Source: Flavobacteriaceae bacterium
Lineage (GTDB): Bacteria > Bacteroidota > Bacteroidia > Flavobacteriales > Flavobacteriaceae
Assembly (NCBI GenBank): GCA_002697255.1
Contig: NZUH01000014.1
Location: 12,501-46,018, forward strand
Reading direction: 5' to 3'
DNA length: 33,518 nt
Shown here one piece after another: positions 17,823-26,247 of the stretch. Made by a program: the position numbers and the translations under genes. The notes under the pieces are model-generated. The model saw nothing but the letters and a program-made list of their open reading frames with translations, made no database searches and was not told the origin of the DNA. Each line of letters opens with the position of its first letter. Position 1 is the stretch's first letter.

Positions 17823-19354
17823 TAAGAGTTTTTATTCTAATATTATTTTTGTTTAATTCTGATTATATAATATCTCAGTTAAATCCTCAATCTAAAAAGG
17901 TTACAAATACTTTCTTTCAAGATTTTGAGGAAATTCAAGCTGTAACACCTGGTTTAAAAAAGAAAAAAGGTTTTACAAACTATGAGGAGCTTGTTAGTTT
18001 CTTAGATAAATTTTCAATTAAATATCCTGAAAAAGTCAAAATAAAATATATTGGTGAATCACAAAAAGGAAAAAAAATACCAATTCTTTATTTAAGTGAT
18101 AATAATGAATCAAAAAATAAACTAAAAGTTTGGCTGCAGGGAGGTTTACATGGTGATGAGCCTGCAAGTACTGAGTCTCTTCTATACACATTACATATGT
18201 TGTTAGAAGACAAAAATTATCTTCATTTGACTCAAAAATTAGACATTGCTATTTTGCCAATGGCAAATATCGATGGCTTTATAAAAAACAAGAGATATGC
18301 TGCAAATAGTCTAGATCTTAATCGAGATCATACTAAGCTAATGGCTATTGAAACTCAAGTTATTAAAAGAGAATTTGCAGAGTTTGATCCGCATGTAGCT
18401 TTAGATTTTCATGAGTACAGACCTTACAGAAAGGATTTTGCTCAGTTAAGTTCTTTTGGAATTGCTTCCATTTATGATTTGATGTTTCTTCACTCTGGTA
18501 ATTTGAATGTTCCAAAGAATATTAGGACTATAGTTGACACGTTATTTGTTAAAAACGCTAAAGTTGAATTAGATTCTTTGGGTTTAACCAATAGACATTA
18601 TATGAAATCTGACAAGATTTTAGGAGAAATTCAATTCAGTACAGGATCAAATACTGCAAGATCTAGTTCTAACTTTTTTGCACTTAGCGGTTCTTATGCA
18701 ACTCTATTTGAAATTAGGGGTGTGGGTATCGGAAAAACTTCATTCAAAAGAAGAGTAGGTTCAGGATTTTCTGTAGCAACTTCTTTTTTACAAACAGCTT
18801 ATGATAATATAGATTTTCTTTTAGATGAATTAGATTTGGCAAATAAACACTCTGAAAATATTGTAGTAACATCTGAAAGGAGTGTTTACAGTGATACAAT
18901 TTTAGCAATTGACCTGGAAAGTAATCAAATAATTAAACTTCCAATAATAATGCGTGATGCAAAAAAATCTAAACCTATTTTAGAAAGGTCAAGGCCTGTT
19001 TTTTATGCGTTAAAATCGAATAATCTTAATGTTATCAAAAAAATAGATAATCTAGGTATTGAAAAAATTGAAATAAAATCAGACACAATAATTCAGGTTG
19101 AAAAATATTTGGTTGTAAATTTTAAAAATGATTTTAAACCTTATGAAAAGATGAAGATGCAAGAAGTTCAGACAGAGATTATAAATGATAAAATTAAATT
19201 TACAGAAGGAGATGTTTTAATCCCTTTAGAACAAAAAAAATCTAATTTAATCGTTGAGTTAATGGAGCCAGAAGCACCCAACAGTTTTATTTCGTTTGGC
19301 ATCATGAAAACCAATTTAGAAGATATATTAACAGTTTACAGAATAAATAATTAA
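17819..19354 (+). CDS. Secreted M14-family zinc carboxypeptidase
   Basis: This 511-residue metallopeptidase would trim peptides (or peptide-like amides), probably in the periplasm or at the surface. A signal peptide covers about residues 1-19. The zinc site is complete: HGDE (111-114, His111 and Glu114) and His198 in DFHEYRP. The substrate-binding Arg is in LDLNRD (Arg169). The catalytic Glu is probably Glu298 in TLFEIRGVG. After the catalytic domain, about 180 residues form an unassigned C-terminal region. The start is TTG at 17819, overlapping the porin stop by four bases. No other start would retain the signal peptide. Its place between two paralogous porins, with translational coupling, suggests it processes material that enters or leaves through them. 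Confidence 0.88.
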   Translation: MIRVFILILFLFNSDYIISQLNPQSKKVTNTFFQDFEEIQAVTPGLKKKKGFTNYEELVSFLDKFSIKYPEKVKIKYIGESQKGKKIPILYLSDNNESKNKLKVWLQGGLHGDEPASTESLLYTLHMLLEDKNYLHLTQKLDIAILPMANIDGFIKNKRYAANSLDLNRDHTKLMAIETQVIKREFAEFDPHVALDFHEYRPYRKDFAQLSSFGIASIYDLMFLHSGNLNVPKNIRTIVDTLFVKNAKVELDSLGLTNRHYMKSDKILGEIQFSTGSNTARSSSNFFALSGSYATLFEIRGVGIGKTSFKRRVGSGFSVATSFLQTAYDNIDFLLDELDLANKHSENIVVTSERSVYSDTILAIDLESNQIIKLPIIMRDAKKSKPILERSRPVFYALKSNNLNVIKKIDNLGIEKIEIKSDTIIQVEKYLVVNFKNDFKPYEKMKMQEVQTEIINDKIKFTEGDVLIPLEQKKSNLIVELMEPEAPNSFISFGIMKTNLEDILTVYRINN

Positions 19355-19359
19355 AAATT

Positions 19360-20607
19360 ATGAAAAACAATATAATTACTTTCATACTGATATTTATCAG
19401 TATAAATAGTTTTTCTCAATCGGATGAGAAAAATAATGCAGAATATAATTTAGGCAACGGGATAAACTTTTCCTTCAACGAGGGTAAATACGAATTCAAT
19501 ATTTTTGGTTTTATTAGACCTTCATATATATATTCAGACGAAAAAACTTTTACTAATGAAGGGCAATTTTCTGATGTCTATAGACAATTTAAAAGTCAAA
19601 ATTCAAATTTGTATTTTACAGGCAAAGCAGTTGATGAAAAGTTAAGCTTTACTATTCAGATGGATTACAGCTCTAATGATCCATTAGTTGAGGCATTTAT
19701 TGGTTATCATATAAGTGAAAATATGACCTTATATATCGGTCAAATGCAAGTGTATCATAATAATCTTGAAATGACTCATAACGAAGATCAATTGAGATTT
19801 GCAAACAGAGGATTAATTAGTCAAATATTCACTGAAAACGGAGAAGAATTTGGACTCTTTTTAGAGACTCGTTTTGGAAATTCATTTGTTATTGAACCGA
19901 AATTAGCGATTACTTCTGGAGACGGTAGAAATTCATTTGGAGATGACTCTAGAGATTCAGATAAAGGTGGAGTAAAATTTGGTTCAAGAGTTAATATTTT
20001 TCCGTTAGGAGATTTTGCTTCTGGTAACAGGGAAAGTACAGTTGATTTTATTGGTGAACAGAAACTTAAGGCTCAAATTGGTTTTGCTTTTTCAAAGAAT
20101 ATCGGAGCTAGTAATTTAGTTGGTGACGGTCATGGAGATTTTATTATGTATGATAACTTGGATAATGAAAAATTTCCAGATTACTCACAGTTATTCTTTG
20201 ATTTAAATTTAAAATATAAAGGTTTTTCTTTTGTTTTTGAATATGCAGACTCCTTTGCATCAGGGTTGAATAATATATATACTGATACTAACCTTACCCT
20301 TATACAGCCTTCACAAATAAGCGAATATTTAGTTTTGGGAGATAGCCAAGGAATACAATTTGGTTATATGACAAAAAGTGGATACAGCTTGGATTTTATA
20401 TATGAACAATTTAATCCAGAATTTGATTTAAATACAAATTCAATTTTAAATAAGTCTTCTAATTTAGGAGTTGGGATTTCTAAATATTTAGTTGGAAATA
20501 ATCTCAAATTACAAACTAGTATTTTTAAAACTAATCATAAAAATAGTTTTGGACTTCAAGATGATGAATTTATGTCTGCTTCTTTTGTGGTTACGATAGC
20601 ATTTTAA
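19360..20607 (+). CDS. Porin, second paralog (OprO/OprP-like family)
   Basis: This is an outer-membrane beta-barrel of 415 residues with signal peptide ending at SFSQ (17-20) and a terminal Phe (VVTIAF). It shares collinear segments with the porin at 16500: ITSGDGRNSFG vs LTNGDGRNAF, DKGGVKFGSRV vs DHGGLKVGGRI, and LNLKYKGFSFVFEY vs FMLKYRGFSAIGEY. This indicates an old duplication. Unlike its partner, the strand around residues 75-91 has no arginine row, and residues 192-202 form an acidic loop (Asp-rich GDDSRDSDKGG). Its channel charge may therefore differ from that of its partner (inference). It starts five bases after the M14 gene. The substrate is unknown. Confidence 0.83.
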   Translation: MKNNIITFILIFISINSFSQSDEKNNAEYNLGNGINFSFNEGKYEFNIFGFIRPSYIYSDEKTFTNEGQFSDVYRQFKSQNSNLYFTGKAVDEKLSFTIQMDYSSNDPLVEAFIGYHISENMTLYIGQMQVYHNNLEMTHNEDQLRFANRGLISQIFTENGEEFGLFLETRFGNSFVIEPKLAITSGDGRNSFGDDSRDSDKGGVKFGSRVNIFPLGDFASGNRESTVDFIGEQKLKAQIGFAFSKNIGASNLVGDGHGDFIMYDNLDNEKFPDYSQLFFDLNLKYKGFSFVFEYADSFASGLNNIYTDTNLTLIQPSQISEYLVLGDSQGIQFGYMTKSGYSLDFIYEQFNPEFDLNTNSILNKSSNLGVGISKYLVGNNLKLQTSIFKTNHKNSFGLQDDEFMSASFVVTIAF

Positions 20608-20638
20608 AAAAAATTAATTAGTTTCGCAAAAAAAAATT

Positions 20639-21328
20639 ATGAAAAATATTGTAAAATCTTTGATGCTTTTGGTTTCTTTTACAGCAATCTCACAGTCTAA
20701 CCAAGAATTAACCACTCATTACACTAAATACTATAAACAAATGCAGTCACAGGCTGACATACAAGGTGTAATTAATGCACTAACTCATTTGAATGTTCTA
20801 GAACCAAATCAAGCTAGAAAAGATACTTTAGCAACACTGTACATGAATGAAGGGAGGTATGTAGAAGCTTTAAATACAATAGGCATTGATAAAAATAATA
20901 CTGATTCCGATTTGGCTCTTCAAGTAAAGGCATTTTCTTTAAAAGCGATTAATGACATTGATCAGTCTCTTATTCATTATGAAGAACTGTTTAAAAGAAA
21001 TCCAAATCCCTTTTTTGCTTATGATATGGCAGAAATGAAGATCAGAATTGGAGATCTAGATGGTGCTGAAACAAATATCACTTTTGGAATGGCAAATTCA
21101 GAGGGAGATATTGTCAGAAATTATTACGAGTCACAACAACCATATTCTGTTCCTATGAAAGCAGCTTTTATATATCTAAAAGGGTTAGTCAAAATAAATA
21201 AGGATAGAGTAAACAATATTGATTCAGCTATTGAGATTATGAATGAAGCATTAGAAATAGCACCAAATTTTAATCTCGCTAAAATTAGTATTGACGCTTT
21301 AAATTCTCAAAAAATCACTGAAGAATAA
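20639..21328 (+). CDS. Secreted tetratricopeptide-repeat protein
   Basis: This is a 229-residue protein with a short signal peptide (cleavage near AISQS, 16-20). It has two or three degenerate helix-turn-helix TPR-like units, seen in LATLYMNEGRYVEALNTIG, in a middle unit around DQSLIHYEELFKRNPNPF, and in a last unit AIEIMNEALEIAPNFNLA. TPRs bind proteins, so a periplasmic scaffold role is likely. No specific partner can be named. It follows the second porin by 31 bases, which include TAGTTTCG (20619-20626, one mismatch to TAnnTTTG) but no -33 element. It may be part of the porin operon or have its own promoter. Its 3' end overlaps the convergent lipoprotein by 14 bases. Confidence 0.75.
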   Translation: MKNIVKSLMLLVSFTAISQSNQELTTHYTKYYKQMQSQADIQGVINALTHLNVLEPNQARKDTLATLYMNEGRYVEALNTIGIDKNNTDSDLALQVKAFSLKAINDIDQSLIHYEELFKRNPNPFFAYDMAEMKIRIGDLDGAETNITFGMANSEGDIVRNYYESQQPYSVPMKAAFIYLKGLVKINKDRVNNIDSAIEIMNEALEIAPNFNLAKISIDALNSQKITEE

Positions 21329-21809
21329 TAATTTTTTGTTTTTCTATTACTTTGTCTATTTGAAAATTTAAATTTGAAAAAGATTTATTGATTTTTTTTA
21401 CATTATTCTCTTTTTCTTTTTCGCTTAATGCAGACTTAGAAATTAATGATTCGAATTTCATAAAGTTTGTTTCGATTACAGTCATTCTAGAAATAATCTC
21501 TGGCTGATTTAAAATATCTGGAACTGTATTTTTAAGACCATTAAAAAATCTTTTCATGTAATTTTTATTTTCAATAATCAGATCAAATCTTTTTATATTA
21601 AATTGATCAATTAATTCTTTTAACTCCATATAATTTGACCATTTGTTTAATACAATATCATTTGTGCTGAAATAAATTTCATCAAAATTTAATAAACTAT
21701 AATTAATAGAGTTTTCTTTTGAAACATTTTCAATCTTAGTAGGAGATTCTTTTTTACAGTTAAAAAAAAGAATTAGAATAAAAAAAAGTAAATTATAAAG
21801 TCTTTTCAA
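21315..21809 (-). CDS. Small hypothetical lipoprotein
   Basis: I do not recognise this family. It has a lipoprotein signal with the lipobox-like end ILFFNC, followed by KKES, and then about 145 mostly helical, Lys/Asn/Glu-rich residues with no repeats or catalytic motifs. I choose the TTG at 21809: it gives a compact signal (MKRLYNLL..., Cys18). The alternative ATG at 21839 adds ten residues and overlaps the upstream YwaF gene by 47 bases instead of 17. TTG starts are common in this window. The gene is probably translated with the YwaF gene as a unit. Its end overlaps the convergent TPR gene by 14 bases. It could be periplasmic or attached to the outer membrane. Confidence 0.65.
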   Translation of the reverse strand: MKRLYNLLFFILILFFNCKKESPTKIENVSKENSINYSLLNFDEIYFSTNDIVLNKWSNYMELKELIDQFNIKRFDLIIENKNYMKRFFNGLKNTVPDILNQPEIISRMTVIETNFMKFESLISKSALSEKEKENNVKKINKSFSNLNFQIDKVIEKQKIIILQ

Positions 21810-22548
21810 TTTCTTTTGGTTTACCGATGAAATAAACAAATAATATTAATATTATGATAATTAACTCCCACCAAAAAATATATGGTTTCATAGGAATAGA
21901 ATTTAAAAACTCTAAATAACTAGGGTGCTCAAGAATTACAAGTGGATTTGATACCGCGGGCGGATAATTAACATACATGAAATTTGAGCCCAAGCTATTG
22001 TTTACTTGTATGTTAATAAGCATAAGTATATTAAGTACTATATATGATTTAAACCATGAAAATTTAGAAAGCTTCATTCCAAGATTATTTCTTAAATAAA
22101 TTGGGAATGCTATAATCATTGCATGTTTAAAAAAGAATTGCAAATAAAAATAGTTATAGCCACCATAATCATCTACCAAGGGAGTCAAGATTGCTTGTAT
22201 TCCACCAATTATTCCACAATAAAATAAAAATTCAAATAAAAATTGTCTATTTTCTTTTCTTATAAACATGATAAAACAGCATATCAAACCGCTTATCGAG
22301 CATAAATGAAAGGGTAATTCTTTACTTATTTCCCATTTCCCCAGTGAGAATAAAAATATATGATTAGTGATAAAAAAACCAATCATTATATATGCTAATA
22401 TTTTAGCGTATTGTTCTTTATTTTTTTTAGAAACTTTATTTCCTATGTATAATACACTAAAAATTAAGATGCTGACACATATTATTGTCACAGTCCAATC
22501 ATTTGAAAAAAAACCAATTGTATATTTATTTATATCTGTATCACCCAT
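21793..22548 (-). CDS. YwaF/TIGR02206-family integral membrane protein
   Basis: This is a 251-residue membrane protein with about seven hydrophobic segments, belonging by eye to the YwaF family of unknown function. The hallmark LPFHLCSI lies at residues 78-85, followed by a QAILTP segment and a late HPSYL near 207-211. The C-terminal helix ends with a basic tail (GKPKEIEK). Its charged and polar residues in helices (His, Asp) suggest transport or a membrane enzyme role, but no reaction is established. The start ATG at 22548 lies 51 bases after the tRNA-Phe terminator hairpin, with a candidate promoter between. It overlaps the downstream small lipoprotein gene, implying one transcript. Confidence 0.82.
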   Translation of the reverse strand: MGDTDINKYTIGFFSNDWTVTIICVSILIFSVLYIGNKVSKKNKEQYAKILAYIMIGFFITNHIFLFSLGKWEISKELPFHLCSISGLICCFIMFIRKENRQFLFEFLFYCGIIGGIQAILTPLVDDYGGYNYFYLQFFFKHAMIIAFPIYLRNNLGMKLSKFSWFKSYIVLNILMLINIQVNNSLGSNFMYVNYPPAVSNPLVILEHPSYLEFLNSIPMKPYIFWWELIIIILILFVYFIGKPKEIEKTL

Positions 22549-22572
22549 TTATTTTTTAATTATATAATATAG

Positions 22573-22602
22573 TAAATATATAAAAAGCTTTACTATAACA
22601 AA
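22573..22602 (-). promoter_or_regulatory. Candidate promoter of the YwaF/lipoprotein operon
   Basis: Read on the minus strand, TTTG (22599-22602) is followed after 18 bases by TATATTTA (22573-22580). This is one base from the Bacteroidota -7 consensus TAnnTTTG and one base short of the usual 19-base spacer. The -33 TTTG lies in the T-run of the tRNA-Phe terminator, so the two elements share sequence. The start codon of the YwaF gene follows about 25 bases after the -7 element. Confidence 0.4.
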
Positions 22603-22626
22603 AGCCCCCAAGTTATTGAGGGCTTT
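22600..22626 (-). terminator. Rho-independent terminator of tRNA-Phe
   Basis: On the minus strand AAAGCCC (22620-22626) pairs with GGGCTTT (22601-22607) across a 12-base loop. It is followed by a T-rich stretch (TTTTGTTAT). It begins three bases after the discriminator base of tRNA-Phe, so it ends the tRNA transcript. This is the only convincing intrinsic terminator I see in the window. Confidence 0.8.
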
Positions 22627-22629
22627 GTG

Positions 22630-22702
<73 letters not shown>

Positions 22703-22714
22703 ATTAGAGCGCGT

Positions 22715-22745
22715 CAAAGATATATTCAATTTTGTTATTCCCAAA
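22715..22745 (-). promoter_or_regulatory. Consensus Bacteroidota promoter for tRNA-Phe
   Basis: On the minus strand TTTG (22742-22745), a spacer of exactly 19 bases and TATCTTTG (22715-22722) match the consensus TTTG-N19-TAnnTTTG of the primary sigma factor in Bacteroidota at every defined position. The element ends 12 bases before the mature tRNA 5' end. This gives a very short leader and supports the lineage assignment. Confidence 0.85.
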
Positions 22746-22768
22746 ATTATTTTGTAAAAATGCTTTTG

Positions 22769-22776
22769 TAAATTTG
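22769..22776 (+). promoter_or_regulatory. Candidate -7 element for coaX operon
   Basis: TAAATTTG matches TAnnTTTG exactly and lies 17 bases before the coaX ATG, a usual distance. The position 19 bases upstream reads ATTA rather than TTTG. A TTTG at 22751-22754 is only 14 bases away. The call therefore rests on the -7 match and position alone. Confidence 0.35.
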
Positions 22777-22793
22777 ATAACTTATAATTTGAT

Positions 22794-23519
22794 ATGAATT
22801 TAGTTATAGATATTGGTAATAGTTATTTTAAGATTGGTGTTTTTGATAATCAGATCTTAATACATAAACATAAAGAAAAAAACAGCCAACTAAACAACAG
22901 TGTCAATAAATTATTTAATAATTATCAAGAAATAAAATATTGTATTGTATCAAATGTTTCAAATATTAATATTGATAATTTGATTTCTAATAAAAAAATT
23001 AAATTTTTTAATTTTTCTTCATCTCTAAAGCTACCATTTACAATTAAATATGAATCATTCGATTCCTTAGGTAATGACAGGTTAGCATTAGTGGCTGCCT
23101 CAATTAAATTACGCCCAAATTCTAATAATCTAATCATAGATGCTGGTACTTGCATTACAATCGATTTTATTAACAGTAAAAATATTTATTTAGGTGGTTC
23201 AATTTCTCCAGGTCTTGAAATGAGGTATAAGTCACTTAATAACTATACATCAAGATTACCTCTCATTAATAAGTCAAATAATTTTGAATTTCCGGCAAAT
23301 TCTACTGAATCATGTATTCATGCTGGGATTATCGGAGGAGTTTCTAATGAAATTTCAGTATTTATTGATCAAATAGTAAAAAAATATAAAAATGTTAACA
23401 TTATATTGACTGGCGGTGATGCTAAACTTTTGTCAAAGACATTAAAAATCACCATATTTGCGAATCAAATTTTTATATTAGAGGGACTTAATTCTATTCT
23501 AAACCTAAATAAATTATAA
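22794..23519 (+). CDS. coaX: Type III pantothenate kinase
   Basis: It phosphorylates pantothenate, the first step of coenzyme A synthesis. It has 241 residues. The ASKHA-fold phosphate motifs are DIGNSYFK (6-13), GNDRLALVAA (93-102, the type III PanK signature), IIDAGTCITID (114-124), GGSISPG (134-140) and ILTGGDAK near 205-212. Type III enzymes are typically not inhibited by CoA and need a monovalent cation. It is the first gene of the envelope block: the outer-membrane protein start codon follows its stop with no intervening base. In flavobacteria this kinase commonly sits before the same OMP/TPR/lptC genes, so the linkage is syntenic rather than functional. It is divergent from tRNA-Phe. 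Confidence 0.95.
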   Translation: MNLVIDIGNSYFKIGVFDNQILIHKHKEKNSQLNNSVNKLFNNYQEIKYCIVSNVSNINIDNLISNKKIKFFNFSSSLKLPFTIKYESFDSLGNDRLALVAASIKLRPNSNNLIIDAGTCITIDFINSKNIYLGGSISPGLEMRYKSLNNYTSRLPLINKSNNFEFPANSTESCIHAGIIGGVSNEISVFIDQIVKKYKNVNIILTGGDAKLLSKTLKITIFANQIFILEGLNSILNLNKL

Positions 23520-24830
23520 TTGAAAAAAATATATTTATCGTTAATCACTGTTTTCTTAATTTCAACATTAACTTATTGTCAAAATAGTACTTCATCTCCT
23601 TATTCTTTTTACGGAATTGGTTCTTTAGACTTTAAAGGAACATCCGAAAACAGAGCGATGGGTAGAATCAGTGTTTATAATGATAGTATTCATATGAATT
23701 TTAGAAATCCGGCTTCTTACACTGGTAAAAATATGTTTTCGTTTAACAATGAAGGTAGATTAGTGAAATTTTCAGTTGGTGTTGGTCACTCAGAGACAGA
23801 TTTAAGAACATCTAACAGTAACTCTGAAACCACTAATACAAGTTTTGATTATTTAGGATTAAATATACCTATGGGTAAATTTGGTATGGGTTTTGGATTG
23901 ATTCCTCATTCCTCTGTTGGTTATAAATTACAATCCTCAAATCAAAATAGTCAATTACAGTATAAGTATTCTGGAAATGGTGGTTTAAATAAGGTTTTTT
24001 TAGGTTTTGCATTTCAGCTAAATGACAATATATCTGTTGGATTTGATTCTAGATATAATTTTGGAAACATACAAAACACTGCACTTGAGTTTTTGTATGA
24101 TAATGAATCTCAACCATTAGCTTATCAAGCTAGAGAGGTTAATAGGTCTGATTTAAGTGGGATTAATTTTAATTTTGGTTTAATTTTTAAGACTGAAATT
24201 AAAAATGATTTTGATTTACACACTTCTTTTACTTACTCACCAAAATATAATTTAAGTTCAAGAAATAGTAGGGTTTTTTCCTCTGTAATTATAAATCCAA
24301 ATACTCAACTAGAATACCCAGTTAATGAGATAAACGTTGATTTAGAGTCTATTGGATTAGAAAAAACAGATCTTAAAATGCCTTCCAAGATAAATCTTGG
24401 CCTAGGAGTAGGTAAGTCAAAAAAATGGTTTGTAGGTGCTGATTATTCTTTTTTAAACAGTAGTGTGTTTTCAAGTGAATTAATTAATATTGAAAATAGT
24501 TTATTTGAAGATTCGCGTTTATACTCCTTAGGTGGATTTTATATTCCTGATTACGCTTCATTTGGAAACTTTTTAAGTAGAATAGTGTATAGAGGGGGAG
24601 TATATTTTGAAAAAACAGGTTTAAATATTAACGGAGAGTCAATAAAAGAGTTTGGCATTTCATTTGGTTTAGGTTTACCTGCAGGAGGAATGTTTTCAAA
24701 CATTAATACAATGCTTGAGTTTGGTAAAAGGGGAACTATTAATGCTAATTTAGTAGAAGAAAAATTTATTAATTTTCAGTTAAGTTTATCTTTAAATGAT
24801 AGGTGGTTTATTAAGAGAAAATACAATTAA
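23520..24830 (+). CDS. Outer-membrane beta-barrel protein (FadL/PorV-like look), conserved downstream of coaX
   Basis: This is a 436-residue secreted barrel protein. The signal peptide ends near LTYCQ, and mature SPYSFYGIGSL follows. This SPYSR(F/Y)G(I/L)G-type start is typical of a conserved Bacteroidota outer-membrane protein found after coaX. The body is made of Gly/aromatic alternating strands, with NFRNPASYTG near residues 59-68 as in FadL-like proteins. The exact function is not known to me; transport of hydrophobic molecules or an assembly role are options. The start is TTG directly after the coaX stop. The first internal ATG (residue 47) would remove the signal. A Cys at residue 20 has Tyr at -1, so lipidation is unlikely. 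Three bases separate it from the TPR gene. Confidence 0.78.
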   Translation: MKKIYLSLITVFLISTLTYCQNSTSSPYSFYGIGSLDFKGTSENRAMGRISVYNDSIHMNFRNPASYTGKNMFSFNNEGRLVKFSVGVGHSETDLRTSNSNSETTNTSFDYLGLNIPMGKFGMGFGLIPHSSVGYKLQSSNQNSQLQYKYSGNGGLNKVFLGFAFQLNDNISVGFDSRYNFGNIQNTALEFLYDNESQPLAYQAREVNRSDLSGINFNFGLIFKTEIKNDFDLHTSFTYSPKYNLSSRNSRVFSSVIINPNTQLEYPVNEINVDLESIGLEKTDLKMPSKINLGLGVGKSKKWFVGADYSFLNSSVFSSELINIENSLFEDSRLYSLGGFYIPDYASFGNFLSRIVYRGGVYFEKTGLNINGESIKEFGISFGLGLPAGGMFSNINTMLEFGKRGTINANLVEEKFINFQLSLSLNDRWFIKRKYN

Positions 24831-24832
24831 TT

Positions 24833-26245
24833 ATGAATAAAATATATCAGTTTTTAATAATCTGTTTAATTACATTTAATTCATCAGCTCAATCTTTACA
24901 ATCGACCGAAGATTTAGATAGTTTAAGAGCTCTAGATGTAAATGAAACTCAGTTTTTTATCGATTTTGTTAAAAGCAAAAATTATGAAGATGCATATAAG
25001 CCTTGGATGTCAGTAAGGTTGAGAAATCCAAAATACACTGAAGCTATATATGTTAACAAATATGGAGTTAAGATCTTACAGCATAAAATTAAAACCAACG
25101 AAGGTCTTGAAAAATTAGATTATATTAATGACCTTATAAATTTATATGAAGAGTACACTCAAAATTTTCCAAATAAAATCAAAAAAGGTGATATTTTAGG
25201 AAAGATTGCAAAAACAAGATATGATTATCGAAACGAATTAGGTTTAACAGTTCAAGAATTATATTCGGGTTTTGATATAGCTTTTAAAAGAGATCTTAAG
25301 ACATTTAATAACCCCTTACATTTATATACATACTTTAAATTAATGGTAAAATTATTTGATAATAATCTTAAAACTGCTGAAGAGCTTTTCACAAAGTATG
25401 ATGAAATATTAGAGAAGGTTGAAAATGAGATAAAAAATTATACAGCTCAGGTAAATAAATTTATAAGTACTTCAGACGATGAAATTGCTCTTTCATCAAA
25501 GGATCAAAAAAGATTAAATTCTTACAATAGTTATTTATCCAATTATGACAAGATAATGAGAGGTATGTCCAAAGACATTGGAGATCGGGGAAATTGTGAA
25601 AATTTAATTCCGCTTTATGAAAATAATTTTGAGGTAAATAAAAATGATACTAAATGGCTAAGTAGAGCTATGAATAGACTTTATAAAAAAGAGTGTGTAG
25701 AAACAGAATTATATATTAAAATAGTTAAGCAAAAAGTAAGTATTGAACCAGACGCAAAAACAGCTTTTTATTTAGGAAATATAAAAGATAAACAAGGCGA
25801 TTCTTCTGAAGCTTTGGTGTATTACAATCAAGCTATTGAATTGGAAAATGATTCATATGAGAAGGCTAAAATATTATTTTTAATTGCCCAAAACTACAGA
25901 AAAAAGGGTTCTTACTCCAAAGCTAGATCATACTATAATCAGGCTTTAGATAATAATCCATCTATGGGCCAAGCGCATTTAGCGATTGCTAGTATGTATG
26001 CAAAAAGTGCAAACAGATGTGGAGATAGTAATTTTAATAAACGTGCGGTTTTTTGGTTAGCTGCAAAAGAAGCTGCAAAGGCAGGTAGAGTTGATAGTAA
26101 GCTAAAAAAAGATGCAAGTCGTGCTGTAAAGAGTTATAATTCAAACGCACCCCAAAAGAGTGAGGTTTTTTCAGAAGGTCGTGCTGGAGAATCCATAAGA
26201 ATCGGATGTTGGATAGGAAGAACCATTAAGGTCCCAAATCTTTAA
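24833..26245 (+). CDS. Periplasmic tetratricopeptide-repeat protein of the lptC block
   Basis: This is a 470-residue protein with a signal peptide (cleavage near SSAQS). The N-terminal half is helical and without clear motifs. Two or three TPR units lie in the C-terminal half (about 310-395: AFYLGNIKDKQGDSSEALVY, ILFLIAQNYRKKGSYSKARS, AHLAIASMYAKSANRCG). A conserved-looking tail GESIRIGCWIGRTIKVP follows, with one Cys. Cys in the helical region (about residue 253) and two Cys near 275-400 could form disulfides. Its position between an OMP and lptC, with two- or three-base spacings, suggests a partner in outer-membrane protein or LPS assembly. This is contextual inference; the family is not characterised to my knowledge. 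Confidence 0.8.
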   Translation: MNKIYQFLIICLITFNSSAQSLQSTEDLDSLRALDVNETQFFIDFVKSKNYEDAYKPWMSVRLRNPKYTEAIYVNKYGVKILQHKIKTNEGLEKLDYINDLINLYEEYTQNFPNKIKKGDILGKIAKTRYDYRNELGLTVQELYSGFDIAFKRDLKTFNNPLHLYTYFKLMVKLFDNNLKTAEELFTKYDEILEKVENEIKNYTAQVNKFISTSDDEIALSSKDQKRLNSYNSYLSNYDKIMRGMSKDIGDRGNCENLIPLYENNFEVNKNDTKWLSRAMNRLYKKECVETELYIKIVKQKVSIEPDAKTAFYLGNIKDKQGDSSEALVYYNQAIELENDSYEKAKILFLIAQNYRKKGSYSKARSYYNQALDNNPSMGQAHLAIASMYAKSANRCGDSNFNKRAVFWLAAKEAAKAGRVDSKLKKDASRAVKSYNSNAPQKSEVFSEGRAGESIRIGCWIGRTIKVPNL

Positions 26246-26247
26246 AT

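Noticed and set aside
23577-23582. Lipobox in the coaX-linked outer-membrane protein (Cys20)
   Set aside because: The residue before Cys is Tyr, which does not fit the small-residue requirement at -1, and the mature sequence looks like a barrel protein cleaved by signal peptidase I.
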